The notes beneath the pieces are model-generated. The model ran no database searches, was not told the origin of the DNA, and saw nothing but the letters and a program-made list of their open reading frames with translations. From Pictodentalium vernedei (taxonomy: Eukaryota > Mollusca > Scaphopoda > Dentaliida > Dentaliidae), in contig CM062289.1 in assembly GCA_031216915.1 (NCBI GenBank), positions 390,144,674 to 390,208,673 on the forward strand: DNA of 64,000 bases. Reading direction: 5' to 3'. Positions within the stretch are counted from its first letter, which is position 1. Every line of letters starts with the position of its first letter. The translations under genes were made by a program, and so were the position numbers. Positions 22,846 through 32,611 of this stretch are shown one piece after another.

Positions 22846-24255
22846 TTAGTGGACGACATTCTGAGCAACAGATAACGGACCTAAACAATGCAGGTCTCCA
22901 GAAATGGACTCAATATTTCTGAGATAAAAATTCGTAAATGTGGATGGCTGAGACCAATAAGCAGCCTTCATTAAATCTGTAATAGCAACACTATTAGCAT
23001 AAGCCCAGGAAGTAGAAAGAGCTCTTACTTCATGAGCAGAAATCTTAAGCTCAGACTGCTGAGAAGAAGATAAATCTTCATAAGCAGTACGGATAGTTAA
23101 CTGAATCCATCTAACAATAGAATGGACTGAAATGTCCTTACTATTAGGCATCAAAGACAGAAAGAAACGTTTCCGTGCCTTTCTGATAAACTGAGATCTC
23201 TGTTTATAGATACGTAATGCTCTAACAGGACAGAGTAAAGGCCTACGCCCGTCTGAAGACGGAAGAGCCTTAATAACAATAGGTTCCGGATATTTATTAG
23301 GAGCCTGATTCTTAGCTAAAAAACCCACATTAGTAGTGAAGGTGATAGTGTTCCCAACACTACGATAATGAGAATCATCCACCGATAGTGCATGAAGCTC
23401 ACTGACTCTTCTAGCAGAAGAGAAAGCTAAGAGAAAAGCTGTCTTATAAGATAAGAATTTGAAATCTACTGTCCCAAGAGGTTCAAATGGCTTTTCCTTC
23501 AATTTAAGAAGAACCCAAGCTAAATTCCACTTAGGAATTAATCTAAGAGTTCTGGGTCTATTTATCGAAAAGTTTCTAACCAACTTCGATAAAGAGACAT
23601 TAGATCCAATTTGTAAACTATCATGATGTGCATAGGTATCAGATAACATAGATCTATAACCCTTTATAGTAACAGGCTGCAGTTTGATTTCGTCAAACAA
23701 GTATACTAGAAAGTTTGCAATGTCTGGTATAGAGGGATCGAATATATCTACAGAATGATCCCTACACCAACGACGAAAAACCTTCCACTTAGCCGCATAG
23801 TTTAGTGAAAAGGAGGTCCTCCTACAGTTAGAAAACGCGTCCACTGCTCGTCCTGTAAAGTGCTTGCCATGCAAGAAGGACCGCACAACGGAAAAACGTG
23901 AAGGTTGAGACCTTGCGGGTTGTGATGTAGTTGGCGCGATTTCCCCTGCCAAAGAAGATCCTCTCGTGGAGGGAGCTTCCGCGGTAGGTCCCACAACAGA
24001 CACCTGAGTAGATTTATCCACGGTCTCTGTGGCGACAGAGATGCTACCAACAGAATCTTGCATTGAGATTGTTTTATCTTTAGCAATACTTGTTGAATTA
24101 ACGGCGCTGGAGGATACGCATATCCTATCATTCCGTCCCAAGGGATCGACAGAGCGTCTACTGCAAATGCTCTTGGATCCGGACACGGAGACACATACGT
24201 CTGCAACTGATTGTTGAGATGTGTCGCAAATAAGTCTATCATTGGCCGTTCCCAT
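22846..24255 (-). CDS. DIRS tyrosine recombinase (copy B)
   Basis: Open frame homologous to 8108-9544. The ATG used in copy A is GTG here (24297), so the first in-frame ATG is at 24255 (MGTANDRL), giving about 469 aa. It retains the catalytic set: Arg in SSARRVSEL, HEVR, the AAYWSQ Trp and the NFYLRN Tyr. The C-terminus is slightly longer than in copy A (LSVAQNVVH). Its N-terminal part overlaps the end of pol in another frame. Confidence 0.9.
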   Translation of the reverse strand: MGTANDRLICDTSQQSVADVCVSVSGSKSICSRRSVDPLGRNDRICVSSSAVNSTSIAKDKTISMQDSVGSISVATETVDKSTQVSVVGPTAEAPSTRGSSLAGEIAPTTSQPARSQPSRFSVVRSFLHGKHFTGRAVDAFSNCRRTSFSLNYAAKWKVFRRWCRDHSVDIFDPSIPDIANFLVYLFDEIKLQPVTIKGYRSMLSDTYAHHDSLQIGSNVSLSKLVRNFSINRPRTLRLIPKWNLAWVLLKLKEKPFEPLGTVDFKFLSYKTAFLLAFSSARRVSELHALSVDDSHYRSVGNTITFTTNVGFLAKNQAPNKYPEPIVIKALPSSDGRRPLLCPVRALRIYKQRSQFIRKARKRFFLSLMPNSKDISVHSIVRWIQLTIRTAYEDLSSSQQSELKISAHEVRALSTSWAYANSVAITDLMKAAYWSQPSTFTNFYLRNIESISGDLHCLGPLSVAQNVVH

Positions 24256-26594
24256 TGGTAGCAAATCTGATTGAATACTTGTTTGTTGAGAGTCCACTCA
24301 GACGACAACAAGCGACCCTTTCGTGAAAGGGAGTCTGCTAGCACATTCAGACGACCCGGTATGTGACGGACCGAAAGAAGAACGTGATGTTCTAACGCAA
24401 ACAGAAGGATTCTTTCCGTTAGATTGAACAACGGAACTGAATGAGTGCCTCCCTGATTCCGTATATACGCCACTACTGTCGTATTGTCGGATAGGATTTG
24501 GACATGAGCATCGTGAATAATGTCCATCCAGTGACGTAACGCAAGCCAAATTGACATAATTTCCTTGATGTTTATGTGCTTGCACAGGAATTGCGGATCC
24601 CAAAGACCCTGGCATCTCGAATCCGTTGGGATTAATGATGCACCCCAACCTGTTTGACTGGCATCCGTCATAACGGTAAAACTCGGATCCGGCAACTGCA
24701 GCGGAACTCCTTGAGTTAACCACTGAATGTTTGCCCAAGTCTGAATCTCTTGTTTCACTTGATCTGACAAGAGAACGTCTACATCAAGCGAATGAATTTT
24801 CACACTCCAATTCTGAGTCAGGAAAATTTGAAGAGGACGTGTGCGTAACCGCCCCATCGGAATGAGATCCGCAGCGGCTCCGCACAGACCTATCAGTCTC
24901 ATAAATTCTCTCGCCGTGACTTTATCTGCGTGCAGACAATAGCGAACGTAACAACTGACTAATTTCGCTCTGGTTAACGGCAGACGAACGAGATTGTTGT
25001 GCGTCTCGAAGCTCATTCCCAGATGAGTGAATGACTTGGACGGCACCAGATCCGACTTCTCCTCGTTTACTATAAAACCGAGACGTCGGAGCAATAGAAG
25101 AAGATTCTGAACATCGTTCTGAAGCGTTAACTCGTTGCCGTACCTCTGAAGAATGTCGTCCAGGTAGGCCGACGTTACCGCAGACGAATGAGCTCGGAAG
25201 TAGATCATTACCGAGTTCATTACCCGAGTGAAAGCCCAGGGTGCTAGATTCAATCCGAAGCACATCGCCCGGAATTGATACACCACTCCTAAGACTGCGA
25301 AGCGAAGATACTTTCGAAATGTCGGATGTACCATGACATGAAAGTACGCATCTTTGAGATCTATGCTCGTTGCATAATCGTTCACCCGAATACTCGCTCT
25401 GACCGATCGAATCGTCTCCATATAAAACTTCGGAGCGACGATCAGCTTGTTTATCCAGCTCAAATCTATGACTGGACGGAACGAGCTGTCTGGTTTCGGA
25501 ACCAGAAACAGATGGCTGTAGAATCCCGGAGATTCCTGGTTTTCTACGACCTCTACCGCGTTCTTCATTAAAAGAGACTGCACCTCTGATAACAGAGCGT
25601 CTCTTTTCTGCGGATTTGACGGAAGATGAGTCCACTTTGGACTTCGAGTTAATGGAGGCTTTCGTTTGAAGGATATCTTTAGACCTTCCGAAGTCACTCC
25701 TCTCACCCAAGGGTCGTCCGTAATCGACGCCCATTCTTGTGAAAAGCTCGACAACCTTCCGCCAACCGGAACGCGATAGAGGTTTAAGCCATCACCTCCT
25801 GGACCTGACCTGCGAGGCCTGCGGTAGGAGAAACCACGTCTTCCGCGACCCGCACCTCGCCCCGTCGACCTCGGGGCGTCCGACCGATTGTCCCGGCCTG
25901 AAGGACGTCCCGAACGAGAGTCGCTATCTTGACGGTCTCTCGAATAAGACCAAGAGGACGCACCGGAACCTCTATAGGAACCTCTCTTGGGCGCATTAGA
26001 CCCAGAAGTGCCTGTCTTATTCGTGTCTGCTGTATCCGACTTCTTAGGAGCAGATTTGAACAACAGAGAATCCTTAGCTTTCTTTGTAATTTTATCATAA
26101 ATAGCGGAAAGCTTGCCGTCAAAGAGAAGTTCTCCTGAGACCGAAGCGACTCTAAGAGAGTTCTTCACCTTAGAATCCACTAGTGTGGATGTAGCTAGGG
26201 CTGCGTCACGTCTAACCAACTCCAGATTTGCCACTGAAAGGGCGGAGTTACACGTGGAATAAGCTACTGCCCTTGAAAGAAGTCTTAAAGAGGATTGTAT
26301 ATCCTGAAACTCTTTCCCCTGAAGGTGCAGTGATAATGCCTTAGTAAGGTGATCTGCGTAAGATAAGGCATCTAAATTGGCTCTGTTAGACGCAACAGCT
26401 GTTTCCAACACCTCGGTTGGAATAGAAGCTGACGACGGTAATGATAGCTCTAAGTCTTCCGCCTCGTCGTCCATACGCAGAGGAACTCTCGGTATACCCT
26501 GTCCTGCCGTATCGAATTTATTCCTTGCATTAATGAAAGGCAGGTTGAGAGTATTAGCGGACAAGAAACCTGCTTTCCCCCGTCCTGGAAGCAA
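23802..26594 (-). CDS. DIRS gag C-terminus fused in frame to RT-RNase H-methyltransferase-like (copy B)
   Basis: A 930-codon open frame. The first ~270 residues are gag C-terminal sequence (LNLPFINARNKF, YADHLTKALSL, Arg/Gly-rich tail). The polyprotein follows: RT (IDLKDAYFH, AYLDDILQRYG), RNase H (MTDASQTGWG, IKEIMSIWLALRHW, SDNTTVVAY, HIPGRLNVLADSLSR) and the methyltransferase-like tail (IDLFATHLNNQ, YAYPPAPL). The in-frame fusion comes from GACCT repeated near 25801-25810, where A and C have a single copy. A and C keep gag and pol in different, overlapping frames. Its apparent start lies just past a 1-bp insertion in gag and is probably not the natural start. Confidence 0.85.
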   Translation of the reverse strand: MLPGRGKAGFLSANTLNLPFINARNKFDTAGQGIPRVPLRMDDEAEDLELSLPSSASIPTEVLETAVASNRANLDALSYADHLTKALSLHLQGKEFQDIQSSLRLLSRAVAYSTCNSALSVANLELVRRDAALATSTLVDSKVKNSLRVASVSGELLFDGKLSAIYDKITKKAKDSLLFKSAPKKSDTADTNKTGTSGSNAPKRGSYRGSGASSWSYSRDRQDSDSRSGRPSGRDNRSDAPRSTGRGAGRGRRGFSYRRPRRSGPGGDGLNLYRVPVGGRLSSFSQEWASITDDPWVRGVTSEGLKISFKRKPPLTRSPKWTHLPSNPQKRDALLSEVQSLLMKNAVEVVENQESPGFYSHLFLVPKPDSSFRPVIDLSWINKLIVAPKFYMETIRSVRASIRVNDYATSIDLKDAYFHVMVHPTFRKYLRFAVLGVVYQFRAMCFGLNLAPWAFTRVMNSVMIYFRAHSSAVTSAYLDDILQRYGNELTLQNDVQNLLLLLRRLGFIVNEEKSDLVPSKSFTHLGMSFETHNNLVRLPLTRAKLVSCYVRYCLHADKVTAREFMRLIGLCGAAADLIPMGRLRTRPLQIFLTQNWSVKIHSLDVDVLLSDQVKQEIQTWANIQWLTQGVPLQLPDPSFTVMTDASQTGWGASLIPTDSRCQGLWDPQFLCKHINIKEIMSIWLALRHWMDIIHDAHVQILSDNTTVVAYIRNQGGTHSVPLFNLTERILLFALEHHVLLSVRHIPGRLNVLADSLSRKGRLLSSEWTLNKQVFNQICYQWERPMIDLFATHLNNQLQTYVSPCPDPRAFAVDALSIPWDGMIGYAYPPAPLIQQVLLKIKQSQCKILLVASLSPQRPWINLLRCLLWDLPRKLPPREDLLWQGKSRQLHHNPQGLNLHVFPLCGPSCMASTLQDEQWTRFLTVGGPPFH

Positions 26595-27949
26595 GTTTAA
26601 ATATAGCGTCGTTCAATAATTCAAATGTTCTTGCAACATTATTGGACTGCGACGGAAACTCGGGAGCGATGTCCCTGAACTGCTCAAAAAATTCAGAGTC
26701 CAATGACGCTATAATTCTCTTGTCCGGAAGCGCAGCAGTCTGGCCCGACGGAACAACTTGAGGGAGAAAGTGCCGGATGAAGTCCACGGCAGCTTTATGT
26801 TGTTCCGAAAGGGATAGCTCCAAGTCATCCGTATCCCTTTCACCATCCGGTCGGACCTCATGATGTTCCCGGTCGTCCGCCCCCGATGCTTCGGCGGAGC
26901 GTACCGACCCAGCGCCGTCGGATAATTCTCGATCCGACACCGTTTCTGTCGGCTGCTGGGATGCTGCGATAAGCTGTGCTATCTGCACAAGAATGTCCGG
27001 CGTCGAGACCTGCGGAGGGGCAGTCTTTCGCTGCTTCGCCGAGGGCAGCTCCGCATCAGATGGCTCCCGCATACTTTTCCTATGCGAACGTCCGGAGTCC
27101 ATCAGTCTCGAATCCCTGGCTGCCGGATGGTGTGACCTGGTCGCCGAAGAATCCTTGATCGGCGAAGCTGGTAATATATCGGCGGTCACGCAGCCAAGGT
27201 GCGGTCGTGTGCGCTGACGAGAAGAGGAAGCCTTAACAGTCTCTGCGGACTGCTTATACAACGGAGCGTCCCGAGCGACGGATGTATGCTCCGCTAAAGA
27301 CACATTTTGTACCACAACATCTGGTCCCAGATGTTGTTGTACGAGAGAGGGGCCTCTCTCGCTCGCGGCCCGGCTGGACCTGTACGAGCTAGGAACCGGA
27401 CTAAGGCTTCCTCCGTTCTCGCTTACTATCCGCCGTCACTGGGTGTGCATCTATTATGTTTATAGTGCTCGCATCACCCAAAATTTCCTCTTGGACCGCA
27501 TCGGACGAACCCGGCTGCCGAACCATTCGGTGAATGGACGCTACACCGGGCGAGCTAGCGGACGACATTTGTCTAATCTCCATGAGCACTTTTGCCGCTA
27601 GCTCTGAATTCATTTGTGACGACGGACGCACACTTGAAGAAGATAACATGGAAACATCACCCTGTTCTGGTTACTCTGAAATAGAAACTGAGAGAGTAGA
27701 GTGACCTTGCGGAGAAAGAGCCGGCATCGCTCTTTCTCCAAAAACAACATATCGTGACACACGTTTCCAATGTTTCTCATCCCAATGTTCACATATAGGA
27801 CAGGAATTAATGCGAGAACATGGACTACAATTAATACAATGATCATGAAAGTCAGAGGAAGATTTCTTCCTATTACAATTTGAACAACGTCCCTTCATTG
27901 TGAAAGAACAACAATAAGTCCTAGTTACTCGCAAAAACCCCTGACACAA
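26554..27949 (-). pseudogene. DIRS gag N-terminal part, broken (copy B)
   Basis: Homologous to the first two-thirds of copy C gag (N-terminal Cys/His cluster CSNCN...CINC). Lesions: a TAA at about 27674 where C has GGA (SVSISE-stop), a 2-bp deletion near 27403 and an extra C in the C-run near 26577-26581 that shifts the frame before the C-terminal part. The C-terminal part survives in the fused frame at 23802-26594. Confidence 0.88.
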
Positions 27950-28783
27950 AGATACATAATAACATGATCCATTAATAAATGAAAAAACAATTGCAAAACA
28001 AAATAATTTTGAAAAAATATTTTTTCAGCGAAGCCCAAGTTGCTGAAAAGTAATGTTGAGCCCCGATGGATCCGATGGCAAAGTGTGGTCAAAAATTTTA
28101 AATTTATATTAAATAATTAATGAGACACTTTTGGATAATATAAATGTATCTTATAGTGAGATAAACTACAGCAAAGGCAAACAGCCCCCCTCAAAAAAGG
28201 CTGTTGCCAATGAAAACAAACAGTGTAAAAACACCAGAAAACATGACTCCAGGCACTGAAAAAACTGGCCCGGAATCAGTCATCAATTACACTCTATCTG
28301 ATGCAAAACAGAGACTCCCAAGGGAGAATCTGCAGAACATCAGATGGAAGATGCAGAACACAAACGTTATACACCCATGGGTGAAAACGTAACTATGGGG
28401 AAAATAACAGAAAACATTCTGTAACCAAGCAACTCTCCCAGGAAATTTTAGAAATGAAATTTCTCAAAAATATGCCAAAAGCATGGGAGAATTGCAAGGG
28501 GGGACTTTAGAAGGCTAGGGGAGAGGAAACACTGAATAAGCAGTGCAACAATTAGCAAGAATGACAACAAGAGGCCCATGTCTCGAAAATAGGCAACTTA
28601 ACATAATTTCATCAAAAAATTTTAAGTACAGCCCTGATTATTTTTTGTCACTTCTTTTTCCTCTCCTCCTTCTATCCTCCTTAGAATCACATTTTCTCCA
28701 AAAATTACGTGTCTGGCATCCTTTAAACTGAGATTTACAAGCACAAAGATCAGTGAGATGTTGACTGATGAAGGGCCAAACAG
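27950..28783 (-). other. 5' leader of copy B
   Basis: Noncoding leader between the 5' ITR and gag, collinear with 13141-14028 and 52334-53169. Confidence 0.6.
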
Positions 28784-28985
28784 AGAATGATAATTGGCGC
28801 CAATTTCGGGACGTCTGCGTCACTGCGCATGCGCAGTAGAGGCGTAGTATGGAGGTCCTTTAGGACATGATTTCTTTTTGTTTTGGATGCAAATTTTGGG
28901 GATTGGGGGGCAAAATTTGTGTTTGGCCCTGGTTTTGTTAGAGTTAGCACCAGCTAAGTCTGGGTCATTGGTACAGTATAAAAAT
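28784..28985. repeat. Right (5') ITR of copy B
   Basis: Identical in reverse complement to the left ITR of the same copy. Palindrome ACTGCGCATGCGCAGT at 28822-28837. Ends AGTATAAAAAT. Confidence 0.92.
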
Positions 28986-29103
28986 ACTATATTTTTTTTA
29001 TGCTCTAAAGTTTGGGACATTCAGGAGATTTGTTTCCAGTTGACCCGTCGCTAGTAGCAGACGACACTCATAAAAAAAATTCTTGAGTAACTAAAAATTT
29101 TTA

Positions 29104-29201
29104 TTTTTTGCTTCCAAAACATAGCTTATGATCCCTCATTGGAACGAGCGCAAGCGCTCGTTCCAATGAGGGATCATAAGCTATGTTTTGGAAGCAAAAA
29201 A
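29104..29201. repeat. Perfect 48-bp-arm palindrome
   Basis: Arms 29104-29151 and 29154-29201 are perfect reverse complements with a 2-nt spacer; the inner core is TCATTGGAACGAGCGC-AA-GCGCTCGTTCC. It shares the CCTCATTGGAACGAG core with the TTAACCCTTTA-type palindromic MITEs and lies within the TIR element 21791-29381. Confidence 0.9.
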
Positions 29202-29390
29202 TGAAAATATAAAAAAAATTGGACGGCGATTTTTGTATATAGTGATGGAAAATGAATCACACACATCTTTAATCAGCATCAAATCAAGACCAGGCTGTGT
29301 TCTTTTCCCATTTTCTAAAAATTGGGACACCTGTGAAAATAATTATTTTTAGCTGTCCCAATACATAGAGTAAATACGGTACACACATAC

Positions 29391-29468
29391 CTAATATTTC
29401 CATCACATTCTGTTCAATCCATTCCCAATCTTTACAAATATCTTTCTTATTATTCGCTACAGATACAC
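29391..29468 (-). CDS. TBC1D9: TBC1D9-like exon with WEWIEQN motif
   Basis: A 78-nt exon, acceptor TTGATTACAG, donor GTATGTGT, entering with 2 nt and leaving with 1 nt. It encodes VSVANNKKDICKDWEWIEQN then VMEIL. The KDWEWxEQN motif is diagnostic of the N-terminal region of TBC1D8/9 Rab GAPs (KHWEWLEQN or KDWEWLEKN in vertebrates, from memory). It joins in phase to 37092-37143 and 20601-20687. A transposon terminus lies 10 bp beyond its donor. Confidence 0.93.
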
Positions 29469-30059
29469 CTGTAATCAAAAGGCAAAACAATAAATGGGCA
29501 GACTTATAAACATCATGACCTGCAAGACTTTCCGTTTAATCAATTATCCTCGAAAAGAGAAATGTGTAAAAAAAAGTGGAATTTGTCTTTCCTTACACTC
29601 AATACAGAACTTAATCATGTCACAAGTTTTACCAAATGTCCATCATTAATTTGACATTTCTGAGGTTTTTTTCATTTTTCAGAGTTTCAATCTATGAAAT
29701 ACCCAGAATTTCTGACTTCGAACTAAAATATCAAATATGGTGTGTAGCAAATTCCAAGAATTAGTGTTTAGACTGGAACTGTATACATCACAAAATGTCA
29801 CTTGGAGTCACTTGCTATTGGTCTGAAATGTTTGCTGATATATCAGTATATGTCTTTGATGTTTTCACCAATATTGAAATCTCAATACTGTACCATCTAG
29901 TACTAACTGCATGTTGGGCAGAGATATGCCTGCAACCTGTCCACCAGTCATTTGGGTGGGCAGATTTTATCCTCTGCCCCAATTGACCAGGTGTTGGTTC
30001 AAACACGAACTGTAAGGCTGTAATTTTAAAAAAAAAAATTTCAAGGGGCAGCAAACTGA
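29469..30059 (-). other. Intronic sequence
   Basis: No exon and no repeat recognised apart from an A-run at about 30027-30038 just before the next element head. Confidence 0.5.
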
Positions 30060-32611
30060 AACAAGAGGCCTTGAGGGGCCTTAAACGCTCAACTGCCAAA
30101 GTGGTTGAAAGACGTATTTGGGGTCAAATTCAGTTAGATATGGTTCATCAACACTACAAAGGAATGAAGTCATGAAAGGCAAATTTTATGGAAAACCACT
30201 AAGGAATGGATCTGAACAAATCTGAACCTAACAAGCCCCCTCCACTCCCCCCCCCCCCCCCCCCCACCTCACCAATAGAGAGCCGAAATATTAAGCCAAG
30301 AACTCTAATTGAACAAACAGGAATCTGATCCCCCTTCATGATCAGATGTTATATACCAAATATGAAAGAATTCTGACTGGTGGATCTGAAAAAGGTTTTA
30401 AAAAAATGCCCTCACATTGCACTAAGCTGTTAAACTTTGGACTCAAATAGGGAGCCAAAATATAAACCCAGGGACTTGATTTGAACAAACTTGAAACTGA
30501 CCCACCTAGAGATGTTCTAGATCAAATATGAAAGGATTCTGATTGGTGCATCTGAAGAAGAAGATTTTAAAAGAAATTCCCTCACATTGCACTAAGTTAA
30601 AATTCAGTAGGCCTGGGCGGTTTATCACTCTAAATCTTTCAAAATATATTTTGCAGCCAAACATTTTGTTACATCTAAATTCACCCCGCCCCCCCCCCCC
30701 CCCCCCCCCAGACAAGGAAGGGAGGGGGAGAACATTTTCGGATAAAACCACTCTAATTCATCTAGGAACTCAATTTTGAAAATAATCAAAAAATAATTTC
30801 AGAATTTTGGTCCAAAATTTTCAAGTCGGACCCGGACCCAAAATTTTCAGGCCATAAAATATGTTGTTTTTTTTTTCGCCTCAAAATTGAACAAAACGCA
30901 TAAAAAATCCCCCAAAAAATTTCCACATAAAACCACTCTAATTCATCTAGGAACTCAATTTTGAAAATAATCGAAAAATAATTTCCGAATTTTGGTCCAA
31001 AATTTTCAGGCTAGAAATTTTTTTTTTTTTTCGTCTCAAAATTAAACAAAAGGCATAAAAAATAGAAAAAAAAATTTCGAAAGTTTTAGTCCAAAATTTC
31101 CAAGTGAGAACCGAACCCAAAATTTTCAGACTAAAACTTTCTTCTTTTTTTTCGTCTCATGATTGAACAAAACGCATAAAAAATCCATTAATTGTTTTTT
31201 TGCAAATTTTGTCCAAACCAGACCCAAAATTTTCAACCCGGGGACCCGATTTGAACCAACTTGAATCTGACCCCCCTAGAGATAATGTATACCAGATGTT
31301 AAAGGATTCTGACTGGTGGATCTGAAGAAGATTTTTAAAGAAATTTCCTCATATTGCACTAAGTTAAAATTTGGGCTCCTTTAGGGAGCCCAAATATTAA
31401 CCAAGGAACTCAATTTGAACAAACTTGAATCTGGCCCCCCTGGAGATGATATATACCAAATATGAGAGGATTCTGACTAGTGGGTCTGAAGAAGAAGAGT
31501 TTTAAAGAAATTTCCTCATATTACACTAAGTTAAAATTTGGGCTCCTATAGGGAGCCCAAATATTAACCGAGAAACTCGATTTGAACTTGAATCTGGCCT
31601 CCCTAGAGATAGAGATGATGTATACCAAATATGACAGGATTCTGACAGGTGGATCTGAAGAAGAAGAGCTTTAAAGAAATTTTCTCATATTTCACTAAGT
31701 TAAAATTCGTACTCTCATAGGGAGCTCAAATATTAACCAAGGAGCTTGATTTGAACAAACTTGAATCTGTCCCCCTGCCCCTGCCCACCCCTAGAGATGA
31801 TGTATACCAAATATGAGGATTCTGACTGGTGGATCTGAAAAAGAAGATTTTAAAGAAATTTCCTCATATTGCACTAAGTTAAATTTCAGGCTCCAATACA
31901 AAGTCCAAATATTAACCAAGGAACTCGATATGAAAACACACTTGAATATGGCCCCCCAAGAATATGGCCCCCCAAGAGATGATGAATACCAAATATGAAA
32001 GCATTCTGACTGGTGTATCTGAAGAAGAAGATTTTTAAAGAAATTCCCTCATATTGCACTAAGTTAAAATTCGGGCTCAAATATTAACAATATTAACAAG
32101 GAACTCGATTTAAACAAATTTGAATATGTCCCCCTAGAGGTAATATATACTAAATATGAGAGGATTCTGGCTGGTGGATCTGAAAGTTTTTAAAGAAATT
32201 TCCTAATATTGCACAAAGGTAAAATTTGGGCTTCAATAGGGAGCCCAAATATTAACCTAGGGACTCGATTGGAACAAACTTTAATCTGACCACCCTTGAG
32301 ATGCTGTATACCAAATTTGAAAAGATTCTGACCACTGGATCTGAAGAAGATTTTTTTTGTATATATGGATACTATCAGAATTATGCCCCTTGTGGTCAAC
32401 CCCCCTCCCCCCCCCCCCCCCCCCCCCGGACATGACAACTTTATTTGAACAAACTTGAATTGACATATGATAGGGAACATGCACACAAGATTTGGTTCAA
32501 TTTGGACAAGTAGTTTGTGAGAAGTTGATAATGTAAAGTTTATGCCGGATGGATGATGGACAGAAAGTGATTAGATAACCTTCCCTTGAGCTTCGCTCAG
32601 GTGAGCTAAAA
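30060..32611. mobile_element. Pearl/Helentron-like element P1 with tandem-repeat body
   Basis: Head ACAAGAGGCC...GGGGCCTTAAACGCTC at 30060. The body has about nine units of about 160-185 bp, each with GATTCTGACTGGTGGATCTG and GGGAGCCCAAATATTAACC (unit marks near 30370, 30536, 31305, 31468, 31637, 31817, 32003, 32162 and 32323). The tail is GACAGAAAGTGATTAG... then GCTCAGGTGAGCTAAAAC at 32594-32611. Poly-C runs near 30246, 30688 and 32405. No protein. The architecture is that of Pearl-type, probably Helentron-derived, non-autonomous elements known from bivalves; the class is my inference. Confidence 0.65.
30770..31250. repeat. AT-rich minisatellite inside P1
   Basis: About three to four diverged units of roughly 120 bp containing TTTTGGTCCAAAATTTTC and ACAAAACGCATAAAAAAT. 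The same unit recurs at 57690-57900, 59900-60480 and 63400-64000. Confidence 0.75.

Larger units (their letters stand above)
21853..28985 (-). mobile_element. DIRS-type retrotransposon copy B (alpha group)
   Basis: 7,133 bp, same layout as copy A. The ITRs are identical over the roughly 190 bp compared, so insertion is recent. Pol and recombinase frames are open; gag is disrupted by a nonsense codon and two small indels. A 5-bp duplication fuses the gag C-terminus to pol. It sits in the intron between exons 29391-29468 and 20601-20687, in sense orientation, inside the TIR element 21791-29381. Confidence 0.95.
21791..29381. mobile_element. TA-flanked TIR transposon split by DIRS copy B
   Basis: 28-bp perfect terminal inverted repeats, starting TACCGTATTTACTCTATGTA at 21791-21818, with its reverse complement at 29354-29381. 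If the outer TA is the target duplication, the element starts CCGTATTTACTC, which fits Tc1/mariner-type insertion. Removing copy B leaves roughly 460 bp, including GGGACA motifs on both sides and the hairpin MITE at 29104-29201. No transposase. Its right end is 10 bp from the TBC1D9-like exon donor at 29391. Confidence 0.75.
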
